Part shown: positions 35,672 to 44,151 of the stretch, in pieces
Numbering within the stretch: position 1 is the first letter of the stretch
Layout: the number at the start of each line of letters is the position of its first letter
Assembly: GCA_035440755.1 (NCBI GenBank)
Contig: DAORND010000008.1
Coordinates: 1-64,000 of the forward strand
Length of the DNA: 64,000 nt
Direction: 5' to 3'
Source of the DNA: Aquimonas sp002352135
GTDB lineage: Bacteria; Pseudomonadota; Gammaproteobacteria; Xanthomonadales; Xanthomonadaceae
Notes under the pieces: model-generated
Database searches by the model: none
What the model was told of the DNA's origin: nothing
What the model saw: the letters and a program-made list of their open reading frames with translations, nothing else
Program-made: the position numbers and the translations under genes

Positions 35672-36145
35672 ATGATCTTGCCGCAATACCGAATTGGACC
35701 TTCGCCGATCCCTGGCGCGGGGCAGGGCGTGTTCGCCGCAGAACGCATCGTGGCGGGGCGTGTGATCGTCGCGCCAGACGCGATTCCGCGTGTCCATCAC
35801 ATTGCCGATGTGCATGCCATGCCGAACGCCGAGGCGGCCCTTGCGGCCTGTGTGCGGTGGTTTGAAGACCGATTCACGGTGACGCCGGAATGGCCTGATG
35901 AGTGCTACCTCAATCATGGTTTCGACGCCAACGGGCTCTGGCACCTCGGTTTCGTGTTTGCGGCGCGCGAGATCAGCGTGGGTGAGGAAATCCTGATCGA
36001 TTACCGGCACCTTCTGGATGCGGGGCAGGAAGAGGTTTTTCTGGATGCGCAGACCGGCACACGCATCGTCGGGTGGTCATGGGCCGATAGCCTTCGTCGA
36101 TCTTCCGCTGAGTTGGCCAAGCTGGCGGCAGCTATGAGTGAATGA
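35672..36145 (+). CDS. SET-domain protein, second copy of a different subtype
   Basis: A 157-residue SET protein lacking the post-SET zinc cluster. Visible blocks: PIPGAGQGVFAAERI, CYLNHGFDANGLW in place of the standard NHSCxPN, and GEEILIDYRHLL. The changed NHS block (NHG) may alter activity. The ATG at 35672 lies six bases after GAGG; a GTG at 35666 is the only alternative. The stop abuts the stop of the convergent DUF6445-like gene. Target unknown. Confidence 0.85.
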   Translation: MILPQYRIGPSPIPGAGQGVFAAERIVAGRVIVAPDAIPRVHHIADVHAMPNAEAALAACVRWFEDRFTVTPEWPDECYLNHGFDANGLWHLGFVFAAREISVGEEILIDYRHLLDAGQEEVFLDAQTGTRIVGWSWADSLRRSSAELAKLAAAMSE

Positions 36146-36895
36146 TCAGAACGCGCGATGCGCAGCGACGGACGATGATGAACCGCTCGCACCGGTTCGC
36201 CGCCTGCAGGTAAAAAACGCGTTCAAGGTAAGGCGCCCTCGTGATGGATCGGCGGAAAGCAGCGAGTCGTTCGGGATGTCGCTACTGTGAAACACGCCAC
36301 CGTCGTAGAAGATCATCCGGTTGAAGCGCGGGGGAATAGTGCTCAGATGACTGAACCATGCGTTGCTCTGGCGCATGTAGCCAGGATCGATTCCATAGCG
36401 TGCAGCGAAGTCTCCAGCCAGTAGCGCACCGCTGTCGTGCACCAGTTGATTGATCGTCTGTGCGTCAGATTTCGGTTGAAAGAAGCAGGTTCCACCCAGC
36501 TGCGGATCGCGGAACAGATAGGTCACGCACGCGGCAACGGATTGATCCGACGGAACGAAAAGACGGTCACGATGGCAGATCCATTGCGGTGGTGTGAGTT
36601 GGTTGGCTCGTTTCGTGACCAGCGCAAGGCGTGCGTGGCTTTGCAGAACCCGATCACCCGCCAGATACGGTGCAATCGATGCTTCGTAGAGTTGCTTGAA
36701 GCGCTCGACGATCACGGTCGGCATGGTCAGCTCGATGCCGGGATAGGCATTGTGTGGCGAGGCGATGAATGCCTGCGCTTGAAGCGAGGCGCGTTCCACC
36801 CAGCGCTCGGGCTCGGCCAATGCGTCGTCCAGAATCACGACGCAATGTGGTCCAAACAAGGGGTGAAGGCTCAATCTGGCGTTTGGATTGAACAT
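36146..36895 (-). CDS. DUF6445-like protein, possible 2-oxoglutarate/Fe(II) dioxygenase fold
   Basis: A 249-residue soluble protein. CHRD at about residue 107 and YDGGVFHSSDIPND near 198 supply a His-x-Asp...His set like the metal triad of dioxygenases, and GGTCFFQPK sits between. I believe this is the DUF6445 group, often seen beside TonB receptors and flavin halogenases in Xanthomonadales. The dioxygenase assignment is inference. It starts six bases after the esterase stop, so both are probably one transcript. Confidence 0.7.
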   Translation of the reverse strand: MFNPNARLSLHPLFGPHCVVILDDALAEPERWVERASLQAQAFIASPHNAYPGIELTMPTVIVERFKQLYEASIAPYLAGDRVLQSHARLALVTKRANQLTPPQWICHRDRLFVPSDQSVAACVTYLFRDPQLGGTCFFQPKSDAQTINQLVHDSGALLAGDFAARYGIDPGYMRQSNAWFSHLSTIPPRFNRMIFYDGGVFHSSDIPNDSLLSADPSRGRLTLNAFFTCRRRTGASGSSSSVAAHRAF

Positions 36896-36901
36896 CGGAA
36901 C

Positions 36902-37864
36902 TCAGTCGTCTTGCGGCGTTGATTTGCCGAACAGGAAGAGAAGCGGTTGGTCCAAGCGCTCTGCCCAGGCTTGCTCGCTGTGCTCTGTACCGGGAAAGTA
37001 GCGCGTTTGCCAATCGATCTGGGGTCTGTATCCGTGCGCCGCGACGATGGCATCCACACGCGGCTGCAGTATGGGATAGAGCGCGTCCAGCGTGGCATCG
37101 CCATGATCGAAGTAGAGGCGATGTCGTCCTGCCTGCGGCAAGTCGGCATCCAGCCAGCTCAACAAGGCATCAGGAACCGGATTGTCTTCAATTTGGAACA
37201 GTCCCGGCCAATGCGTTGACAGGCAGGCCGCGCCAGCAAAAGCGTCAGGGTATCGCGATAGCGTGTAGATCGAAATCAGGCCGCCCATGCTGGAGCCCAT
37301 CAGATAGGCGTGCTCTCCGCCCTTTGCGACGGCGTACTCGCGTTCGATGACCGGTCGCAGTTCTTCAACCAGAAAGCGCGCGTAGGCATCTGCACCGGGT
37401 GGGATGGTAAACAAGGCCTCGCCGGATTCGCGGTTCAGTCCCAACAGACGCTCCCGCTGCGAAGCGGAGAGAAACCCAAGAGCGCGCTGCGGGAAATACT
37501 CGGCATAGCGTGCCGGCCCTGCATTCGCAATGGCGACGACAATGAAGGGACGGACCTTGCCTGCGGCCATCAGGTCGGCCGCAACCTCGTCAACGCGCCA
37601 CTCCTGTCGGTTCCAACTGCTCCCGCCGTCGAACAGCATTTGTCCATCGTGCATGTACAGCGTGTCGTACGGAGCGGCATCGGGATAATCGGGTGGTGTC
37701 CAAACTCCCACGGCGCGGGACTGGATGTCGCGGAATTCGAGCTGCTGTAAGCGCTCGATGCGACCACTGGACACCTTGGGCAGACTGGCGTCCTCGCGGG
37801 CAAGAGCGGGATGTGCCAAGAACTCCACACAGAGCAGCAGCAAAAAAAACCACTTCGAGTGCAT
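36902..37864 (-). CDS. Exported esterase of the enterochelin-esterase/Fes-like alpha-beta hydrolase group
   Basis: A 320-residue periplasmic or secreted hydrolase. The signal peptide is MHSKWFFLLLLCVEFLAHPALA. The nucleophile elbow reads GSSMGG, and DTLYMHDGQMLFDGGSSWN and PFIVVAIANAG are typical of the esterase-D/IroE family; the catalytic His lies in PGTEHSEQAW. The ATG at 37864 follows GGAGGAG. Substrate unknown: siderophore, acyl-carbohydrate or similar. Head of a pair with the DUF6445-like gene. Confidence 0.88.
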   Translation of the reverse strand: MHSKWFFLLLLCVEFLAHPALAREDASLPKVSSGRIERLQQLEFRDIQSRAVGVWTPPDYPDAAPYDTLYMHDGQMLFDGGSSWNRQEWRVDEVAADLMAAGKVRPFIVVAIANAGPARYAEYFPQRALGFLSASQRERLLGLNRESGEALFTIPPGADAYARFLVEELRPVIEREYAVAKGGEHAYLMGSSMGGLISIYTLSRYPDAFAGAACLSTHWPGLFQIEDNPVPDALLSWLDADLPQAGRHRLYFDHGDATLDALYPILQPRVDAIVAAHGYRPQIDWQTRYFPGTEHSEQAWAERLDQPLLFLFGKSTPQDD

Positions 37865-38011
37865 CGCTGAACTCCTCCGTTGGGGAGGCCAGTCTAGCGC
37901 CACAGTCCATTTGATTCGCAGCCCAGCAATCGTCCTCGACCGTCATCGTTTGGCATGGCGTGTGGCAGCAGATACTGTTTCTCGACGCGACGGTCTGGAA
38001 GGCGGATTTCG

Positions 38012-38890
38012 ATGGTGGTTGGTATTGGGGAAGCGCTCTCGGTCGGGTGTGCGCTGGCGTGGGCGGTCGGTGTCATCCTCTATCGGCGATTGGGTGAGCA
38101 CTTGCCTCCACTGGCGCTGACCTTCGTCAAGAACAGTCTGGTCTGGGTCATGCTGGTGATCAGTGTGCTTGTGGTGCATGGTCCTGCGTGGCCAGCGCTG
38201 ACAGCAACGCAATGGTTTTTGACAGCGCTTAGCGGTGTACTCGGCATGGCGCTCGCGGATGTCCTGTATCTGCGTGCGCTGAACGCAATCGGCGCGGGTG
38301 CGATGGGGATCATCGGAAACCTCTACAGCCCTTTTGTCATCGCCTTGTCTTTTGTGTTTCTAGGGGAGCGTTTTGGTCCGCAGCAGGCGCTGGGCTTTGG
38401 CTTGGTCATGGCTGGTGTTGTGCTGGTGGGGTATCGCTCACCGCTGAAAGAACAGGTGCCCGGTCAGGCCAAGGGCATGCTGCTTGGAGCCGCATCAATC
38501 GCAGTGATGGCAGTTGCCATCGTGATCGTCAAGCGCGTCTTGGAGGAGAGTCCGTTGTTTTGGATCACTCTGATCCGTATGAGCGCCGCATTGGTGGTTC
38601 TCGGGGCCGTGTTGGCTTGGCGTGGAGAGCTTCGATCCGTCGTGACTGGCATGAGCATGTTGCCCTGGCGGCTGTTGCTGCCAGCCGCTTTCGTGGGGCA
38701 GTACCTGTCGACATTGATGTGGTTGGGCGGCTACAAGTTTGCGCCCGCATCGGTCGCCGCCGTGCTCAATGAGTCCGCCTCGGCATTCATCGTTCTACTG
38801 GCCTGGCTGTGGCTGAAGGAGCCGGTTAGTCGGCGAGCCATCACAGGGATCGCGTTGACCTTGACCGGCGTCACCGTGATGCTGATCTGA
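38012..38890 (+). CDS. EamA-family (DMT) membrane transporter
   Basis: Inner-membrane permease of 292 residues with ten hydrophobic spans arranged as two five-span EamA repeats (WAVGVILYRRLGEHLPPLALTF in the first, MSAALVVLGA and ASAFIVLLAWLWLKEPVSRR in the second). Substrate of these exporters (amino acids, metabolites) is not predictable from sequence. The ATG at 38012 follows GGAAGG twelve bases upstream and starts just before span one. Divergent from the esterase gene. Confidence 0.92.
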   Translation: MVVGIGEALSVGCALAWAVGVILYRRLGEHLPPLALTFVKNSLVWVMLVISVLVVHGPAWPALTATQWFLTALSGVLGMALADVLYLRALNAIGAGAMGIIGNLYSPFVIALSFVFLGERFGPQQALGFGLVMAGVVLVGYRSPLKEQVPGQAKGMLLGAASIAVMAVAIVIVKRVLEESPLFWITLIRMSAALVVLGAVLAWRGELRSVVTGMSMLPWRLLLPAAFVGQYLSTLMWLGGYKFAPASVAAVLNESASAFIVLLAWLWLKEPVSRRAITGIALTLTGVTVMLI

Positions 38891-38953
38891 GTTGCTATCT
38901 GCCAATTTGCGCACTGTTGGTGTCTTGAAGACGCTGTCTGTACCCGTGAACGC

Positions 38954-38989
38954 CAAAAACAAAAACAGGGCTGCCGTAAAGAAGCCCTG
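38954..38989 (-). terminator. Intrinsic terminator of the outer-membrane protein gene
   Basis: On the minus strand a seven-pair stem (CAGGGCT/AGCCCTG) with a ten-base loop is followed by two T5-type runs interrupted by G. It lies just past the stop of the leftward gene at 39045. Confidence 0.75.
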
Positions 38990-39044
38990 CAAGATCAAGC
39001 CCTGACTTGATTCTTTCGGAGATGGCCCAGTCAGGCCATAAAAT

Positions 39045-40199
39045 CTAGAACTGAACCGTCCAGTTCAGCTCAACCTCAAGCTGACGACCTGGCTGGTAGC
39101 TGCGGCCATAAGGCGACACGCCAAGGAAGTACTGCGAGGGCGCATAGCTCGCGCCGAATGCAAACTGACCGAACTGATCAAAGGAACGACGGTATGACGC
39201 CGCCAAATTGAGATCGGTGTAGTCCTCAGCCAACGCGAGATCAAGCAGTTGTGACGTTGGCGACGGCTGCTGGCGTGTGGTGTAGCGCAGCGACCACTGT
39301 CCGTCTGTGCCGTCACGAAGCGTCCCTTCCAAGGCAAATACGGTGAGGTCCTGCCAAGCGAAATTGGGCGACGAACTATCACCCAGCAGCGCGAGGAAGC
39401 GCGCGGGCAGGGCACCAGAGGTAAACGCTTGCACGTCGCTATAGAAAACGCGGTCGACGCTAGCGGATAACTGAAAAGAGGTGCCCGGAGTCCACGCCAT
39501 CTGAGCACTCACGCGCCCCGGGACATCGAAGTCGCCGGGTTCGGAGTACACGCCTCGGTAGGACTTGAAGGCATCCATATCGATCTGTGTTTGCGCATTC
39601 AGCGCCCAGCGCCAATCGGTCAATGCACTACCGGAGAAACCGACGTGCATGCCTTGTCCGCTGGAAACCTCGGACCCACCGTGGGGCAGTGCTGCCTGGC
39701 CTCTTGCGTCAAACGATGACTGGCCAAACCCGGCGGTGGCAAATCGTTGGTTCGAGATCACAACGCCAAGACTGGCATCGACCGAACCCGCAATCATGGT
39801 GTTCAACGACGGTGCAAACTGACTCGCCTCAAAACGCGATGCAAGCAGGTGCCTGGAACTCGGCGACCATGCCTGCGGTGAGAACAACGAGGGCTGCGCA
39901 AACACGGAAGACGCGGCCACCGAAGCAAGACCGGCGGTGGGTTCGAATCGGCTTGATTCAACACTCAAAGCAAGTCTAAGGCCCGCAGTGTGCAGGTCCA
40001 GCGAGCGGAGCGCGCTTGGCGCTGTCATGGGGAGACCAGTGTCAGGACTTGAGACCCAACTGAAACTTGGCGTCAGGCTCTGCCGGGCGTAGGCCTTCCA
40101 GTTCACGGACGCAGCACCCGCAACATCGGCGCAACCAAGACTGACCACGATGGCCATGCTCAGCAGTGTCAATTTGTGAGGCCTTGAAAAGCTGTTCAA
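39045..40199 (-). CDS. Putative outer-membrane beta-barrel protein, unknown family
   Basis: I do not recognise this family. The 384-residue product has a signal peptide (MNSFSRPHKLTLLSMAIVVSLG..., cut after VAGA) and no further membrane helix. The rest alternates short amphipathic strands rich in S, F, Y and Q, and it ends in ELNWTVQF, the terminal-phenylalanine pattern of outer-membrane barrels. The start is uncertain: the TTG at 40199 gives a proper signal, while an ATG at 40274 would add 25 residues. It is divergent from thiD and closed by a terminator. Confidence 0.7.
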   Translation of the reverse strand: MNSFSRPHKLTLLSMAIVVSLGCADVAGAASVNWKAYARQSLTPSFSWVSSPDTGLPMTAPSALRSLDLHTAGLRLALSVESSRFEPTAGLASVAASSVFAQPSLFSPQAWSPSSRHLLASRFEASQFAPSLNTMIAGSVDASLGVVISNQRFATAGFGQSSFDARGQAALPHGGSEVSSGQGMHVGFSGSALTDWRWALNAQTQIDMDAFKSYRGVYSEPGDFDVPGRVSAQMAWTPGTSFQLSASVDRVFYSDVQAFTSGALPARFLALLGDSSSPNFAWQDLTVFALEGTLRDGTDGQWSLRYTTRQQPSPTSQLLDLALAEDYTDLNLAASYRRSFDQFGQFAFGASYAPSQYFLGVSPYGRSYQPGRQLEVELNWTVQF

Positions 40200-40452
40200 A
40201 ATCGCATTCTCGCGCAAGAAGCGTTGGATGGATGAAGGCGGGAAGGGGCCAGAGCTACCGGAAGCACGAGCCAACCTCAGTCAGCACACCGTCATTTGGC
40301 CAAAAAACAACAGTTGCGTCAAGGGGTGTGGTGTTTATGCAACGTTGGACTTTTGTCCACGTTTAGGCGTTGAGTCCATCCTGTGTGGACTTCGTTGCGG
40401 AAATGCGACAATCGCGCGGTGTTCTCGTCGTCTGATTGCAGTGCCCGCCACC

Positions 40453-41286
40453 ATGCCCAATGAACCCCCCCAGCAGAATCGATGTGCTTCAGTCCTGAGT
40501 ATCGCTGGATCTGACTCCGGCGGTGGGGCAGGCTTGCAAGCGGATTTGAAGTCGTTCATGGCGATGGGTGTGCATGGGCTGACGGCGGTGGCAGCCCTCA
40601 CAGCGCAAAACACACGTGCGGTCACTTCCGTATGGCTACCGCCGCCGGAGTTCCTTCGCGAGCAGATTCGCTGCCTTTTTGAGGACTTCGACGTGCGTGC
40701 GGTCAAGATTGGCATGCTCGCTGACGAGGTCCGAATCCGTGCGGTATTGGATGCACTTTCTGGTTGCCGCGTTCCTGTCGTACTTGATCCAGTCATGATC
40801 GCCAGCAGCGGCGCGCGCCTGTTGGAGGATGCTGCGATCAATCGATTGCGCTCCGAGTTGCTGCCACGCGCGACCCTCTTGACGCCCAACGTGCCCGAGG
40901 CGGAGGTTTTGGTTGGATTCGGTTTGCGTCGAGTCGCGGATTTCCATCGTGCTGCCAGTGTGCTGCACGGCATGGGTGTGTCAGCGGTCCTGCTGAAAGG
41001 CGGGCATTCTGACGAAGGTGATTCTGTTTTGGATCGACTCTACGTCGACGGCAACATGCACGTTTTTCGGCATCCCAGGCTTGCCTTGTCGCCACACGGC
41101 ACAGGTTGCAGCCTGTCCTCCGCCATTGCCGCTTGCATCGCCAAGGGGCAGGAGCTCGTTCAGGCCGTTGAAACAGGCATCGATTTCGTTCACGCCGCGC
41201 TGAGCCGTTCCTACCGACCGGGGCTTGGTCAGGTTTCCGTCCTCGATCATGCGGTCGGGTTGGAGCTAAGGATATCCAGCCGGTGA
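40453..41286 (+). CDS. thiD: Hydroxymethylpyrimidine/phosphomethylpyrimidine kinase
   Basis: Thiamine-pathway kinase of 277 residues that phosphorylates HMP and HMP-P in the cytoplasm. The ribokinase-like fold shows LSIAGSDSGGGAGLQADLK at the start, DPVMIASSGARLL, LLTPNVPEAEVL and the anion hole/catalytic SPHGTGCSLSSAIAA. No other thi gene is nearby, and I see no TPP riboswitch in the 253 bases upstream. The ATG at 40453 matches the family start. Confidence 0.95.
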   Translation: MPNEPPQQNRCASVLSIAGSDSGGGAGLQADLKSFMAMGVHGLTAVAALTAQNTRAVTSVWLPPPEFLREQIRCLFEDFDVRAVKIGMLADEVRIRAVLDALSGCRVPVVLDPVMIASSGARLLEDAAINRLRSELLPRATLLTPNVPEAEVLVGFGLRRVADFHRAASVLHGMGVSAVLLKGGHSDEGDSVLDRLYVDGNMHVFRHPRLALSPHGTGCSLSSAIAACIAKGQELVQAVETGIDFVHAALSRSYRPGLGQVSVLDHAVGLELRISSR

Positions 41287-41401
41287 ATCCCTTGTGGGCC
41301 GCGCTGATTCGTCGTCAAGCAAGGGAATGGCGCTCCCAGCTTAGGCAGAAGTCGACTGCTATGATCCGCAGTTGGCAACGTAGAGACGCGGGAGCTGGTG
41401 G

Positions 41402-41707
41402 ATGCAAACTTCATGTTTTGGGGCAATTTTGGGCGCGATTGTCGTGGGGTTGGTGTTTTCGGTCCCCTCCAACGCCGCCTCTCCTGTTGCTGAATGGCAT
41501 CCGCTCCCTCAGCGTGCGGGAAAGGCAGTGGCCAACAAGGATGCGCGCCCACTTCCCGTGAGGCGACCAGTGGAAATGAACACGCTCGCCGAGATCGGTC
41601 CAGACGGTGCGTTGTTGACACGCTGCAGCGAGTTTACAGGCGTAGACTTCTCTCGCCGTGCTGAGAACTCGGAGCGCACAACGGTGCGTTCGGAGAAAAC
41701 ACAATGA
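41402..41707 (+). CDS. Small exported protein of unknown function, coupled to the metalloprotease gene
   Basis: A 101-residue protein with a clear signal peptide (MQTSCFGAILGAIVVGLVF..., cut after PSNA) and a basic, proline-rich mature part with one further cysteine. I do not recognise it. GGGAG lies nine bases before the ATG, and its stop overlaps the metalloprotease start by four bases (ATGA at 41704), which supports a real and coupled gene. A chaperone, inhibitor or substrate of the protease are possibilities with no direct evidence. Confidence 0.7.
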   Translation: MQTSCFGAILGAIVVGLVFSVPSNAASPVAEWHPLPQRAGKAVANKDARPLPVRRPVEMNTLAEIGPDGALLTRCSEFTGVDFSRRAENSERTTVRSEKTQ

Positions 41708-44031
41708 TCGGTTCATACCGTGGCATGGCATTGTTTCTTTCCGTGTTTGCGACCAGTGCTGTCGCGCAGCAGGCACCCGTGCTGTTGACGCCATCGACGC
41801 CGCTGCCCTTGCAGATGCCAGCGGCATCCGCCTCCACCAGTTTTGCTGTGGATGTACCCCAAGGTATACGCTCGATGCGTGTCGCATTGCTGGCGTCCAA
41901 CATCAGTCAGGACGTTGACCTGCTTGTCCGTTACGAGCGCCCATTCGAGCTTCGTGCCGAAAGCGGTCTGGATAACAGCTTTCTGTTCGACCAAGCGCAG
42001 TACCGTTCCGTATCTGTGGCCGGTGACGAGTTCGTGGTCATTACGGATCGAAATCCGATCGCCCTGAAGCCTGGGCGTTGGTATATCGCCTTGGTCAACT
42101 ACCACAATGGACCTGTTTCGGCGCAATTGACGGCCACGTTTGAGACCCAGTTGCCGACCGCTCCGATCACCATGGTATTCGATGATCCGGGCGACGCCAG
42201 CGATCCCTGTGACATCAGCGGTTGGAACGATTCGACGACCAAGACACCAGTGCGAGGCAATTCCGGCACGACTTTGGGTGCGCAACGTCGACTTGCAGCC
42301 CAGGAGGCGGCGAGACTGCTGACCGAGCAGTTGCAACCGCGCGTGCCAGTTCGCGTGCGCGCCTGCTGGAAGAACCTGGGTGAGGGCAATAGTCTCACGC
42401 TAGCTCAGGCCGGTCCAAACTACTTCTTTGTTGACGACCCCGGCGTGTGGGCACACATGCCGGGTTTGGAGCGTGGCTATACCTGGTATGCATCGGCGTC
42501 AGCGGCGCAGCAGGCAGGCACTACGCAATGTCGACTTGCAGGAGGAATGAGTTGCGCCACTGCTTACGAAGTGGATGCCACATTCAACACGACGGTTGAC
42601 GGACCGACTGGCTTGGGAACGCGCGGTTTCGACTACGGATTCACGCAAACGGGGGCACTCAACGATCCCAGTTTCGTGACGGTCGCGATGCACGAGATTG
42701 CCCATGGATTGGGGTTCGTTGGCTTGATCAATACCGGGTTCCGTACGGATCAGCCGCTGGGATCGAAGATCCGGTTGCTCAGCAGCGGACCGCTGTACGA
42801 CGATGCCTACGGTGCAAACACGGTGTGGGCGACGCCGGAAGGCGGAAGCACGGGACTGCCGTTTCTCGCCATTACCGACGAACAACGGGTGACCGCGCTG
42901 ACGTCGCTTGTCAATCTTCGATTTTCAGGCGAGAACGCAGTTGCGGAGGCGGCCCTAGCGAGCAACTTTGGCAGCGCGCCGGCCCCCGACAATTTCCTGT
43001 GGCTCTATGCACCGAGCCCTATCGAGGGTGGTTCGTCCTACTCGCACGTTGGCAATAGCCGATACACCTTGCAACCACAGATGATGCTGCCGGGCATCAT
43101 CGCCAGCGGTCCGCGTGATCTCGGTATCGGCAAAGGTGTTCTGAAGGATGTCGGTTGGCGAAATGACGCGAGCCGCACCCGCGTGTTCAGTGATGTGCCC
43201 AGCTTTGCCTACTACGACCCGTCGCGAAATGGACATGGCATCGATTTTCGTCGAATTTCCGCCGCGTTGAGTGGGGTGGATAGTGAGTACTTTCTCGGTT
43301 TCTACACCTACGACGCGCAGGGTAAGCCCGAGTGGTACATAGCGGCTGGGCCAGTGATTGACGGGGTCTTTGTGCCCAAGCGCTCCGCCAACGGAGACAG
43401 CCTGCTTCGGATGGTTTTTACCCCTTCCGGCGCATCACAGGAGGATGCCGATCCGAGTTACAACGGACAGGTTCGAGTCGACTTCAACGACGCACGCGTC
43501 CATCCCGCCTGTGCGGATGGCAACGCGGCCAGGCGGCTGGATGGTCCTCTCGCGGTCATGAGCTATGTGATCAATGGCGAATCGGCGCAGTGGTGCATGC
43601 AGCCCGTCGTGATCCCCACCCAGGTGCAGGTCGACATGAGCAGCACTTGGGCTGATCCTGGTGAAGCAGGGTGGGGACTCGTGATCCAGAGTTTCGATGG
43701 TGTCGGTGGCGATGGCTTGTTTTCGATCCTGTTCTATCCCGACGGCAACGGTCGGCCACGCTGGGGCATCGCGCAGTCGCTTGCGTTTGCGCGCGGCCAG
43801 ACGGTCGACGTCATGCAAGTCAATGGGTATTGCCGAAGCTGTCCGATGCCAGCCGAACAGACCATGTTCAAGATCGGCAGCATGACCTTGGACCTGATCG
43901 GGGGGGGCGCGGGTGTTCAGGGTAGCCGCGTCAGCGTGGATGTCGGCTTTGAAAACGGCAACACGGGGCGCTTCATTCGCACCGGCGCTGGGATCCTGCC
44001 TTATAGCGATCCGACCCTGGGCGGAGACTGA
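41704..44031 (+). CDS. Secreted zinc metalloprotease with HEIAHGLGF motif and C-terminal repeated domain
   Basis: A 775-residue exported protein (signal cut after AVAQ, about 21). An N-terminal beta domain of the pre-peptidase type (about 35-145) is followed by a zincin domain with HEIAHGLGF at 330-338 and a likely Met-turn region QPQMMLPG near 460; the third ligand may be the His in SYSHVGN. The C-terminal 250 residues hold two beta units with SRNGHGIDFRR/YTYDAQGKPEWYI and GEAGWGLVIQ/FYPDGNGRPRWGI, a repeat seen in many Xanthomonadales exoproteins. Substrate unknown. It is translationally coupled to the small protein upstream. Confidence 0.85.
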   Translation: MIGSYRGMALFLSVFATSAVAQQAPVLLTPSTPLPLQMPAASASTSFAVDVPQGIRSMRVALLASNISQDVDLLVRYERPFELRAESGLDNSFLFDQAQYRSVSVAGDEFVVITDRNPIALKPGRWYIALVNYHNGPVSAQLTATFETQLPTAPITMVFDDPGDASDPCDISGWNDSTTKTPVRGNSGTTLGAQRRLAAQEAARLLTEQLQPRVPVRVRACWKNLGEGNSLTLAQAGPNYFFVDDPGVWAHMPGLERGYTWYASASAAQQAGTTQCRLAGGMSCATAYEVDATFNTTVDGPTGLGTRGFDYGFTQTGALNDPSFVTVAMHEIAHGLGFVGLINTGFRTDQPLGSKIRLLSSGPLYDDAYGANTVWATPEGGSTGLPFLAITDEQRVTALTSLVNLRFSGENAVAEAALASNFGSAPAPDNFLWLYAPSPIEGGSSYSHVGNSRYTLQPQMMLPGIIASGPRDLGIGKGVLKDVGWRNDASRTRVFSDVPSFAYYDPSRNGHGIDFRRISAALSGVDSEYFLGFYTYDAQGKPEWYIAAGPVIDGVFVPKRSANGDSLLRMVFTPSGASQEDADPSYNGQVRVDFNDARVHPACADGNAARRLDGPLAVMSYVINGESAQWCMQPVVIPTQVQVDMSSTWADPGEAGWGLVIQSFDGVGGDGLFSILFYPDGNGRPRWGIAQSLAFARGQTVDVMQVNGYCRSCPMPAEQTMFKIGSMTLDLIGGGAGVQGSRVSVDVGFENGNTGRFIRTGAGILPYSDPTLGGD

Positions 44032-44051
44032 TTGCCAGCGTTGGTTATCAG

Positions 44052-44077
44052 GCAGGCTGCCCTATCAGGCAGCCTGC
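44052..44077. terminator. Hairpin between metalloprotease and phoH2
   Basis: GCAGGCTGCC at 44052-44061 pairs perfectly with GGCAGCCTGC at 44068-44077 around six bases. It sits between convergent genes; no T-run. Confidence 0.55.
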
Positions 44078-44151
44078 AGTTGTGGAAGTCTTGAACACGC
44101 CGGCCTTGCAAGGTCGACGAGGATGATCCGGCGCTTCGTTGAGTCACGGTC

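Noticed and set aside
40200..40452. TPP riboswitch before thiD
   Set aside because: None of the conserved THI-box blocks such as CTGAGA are present.
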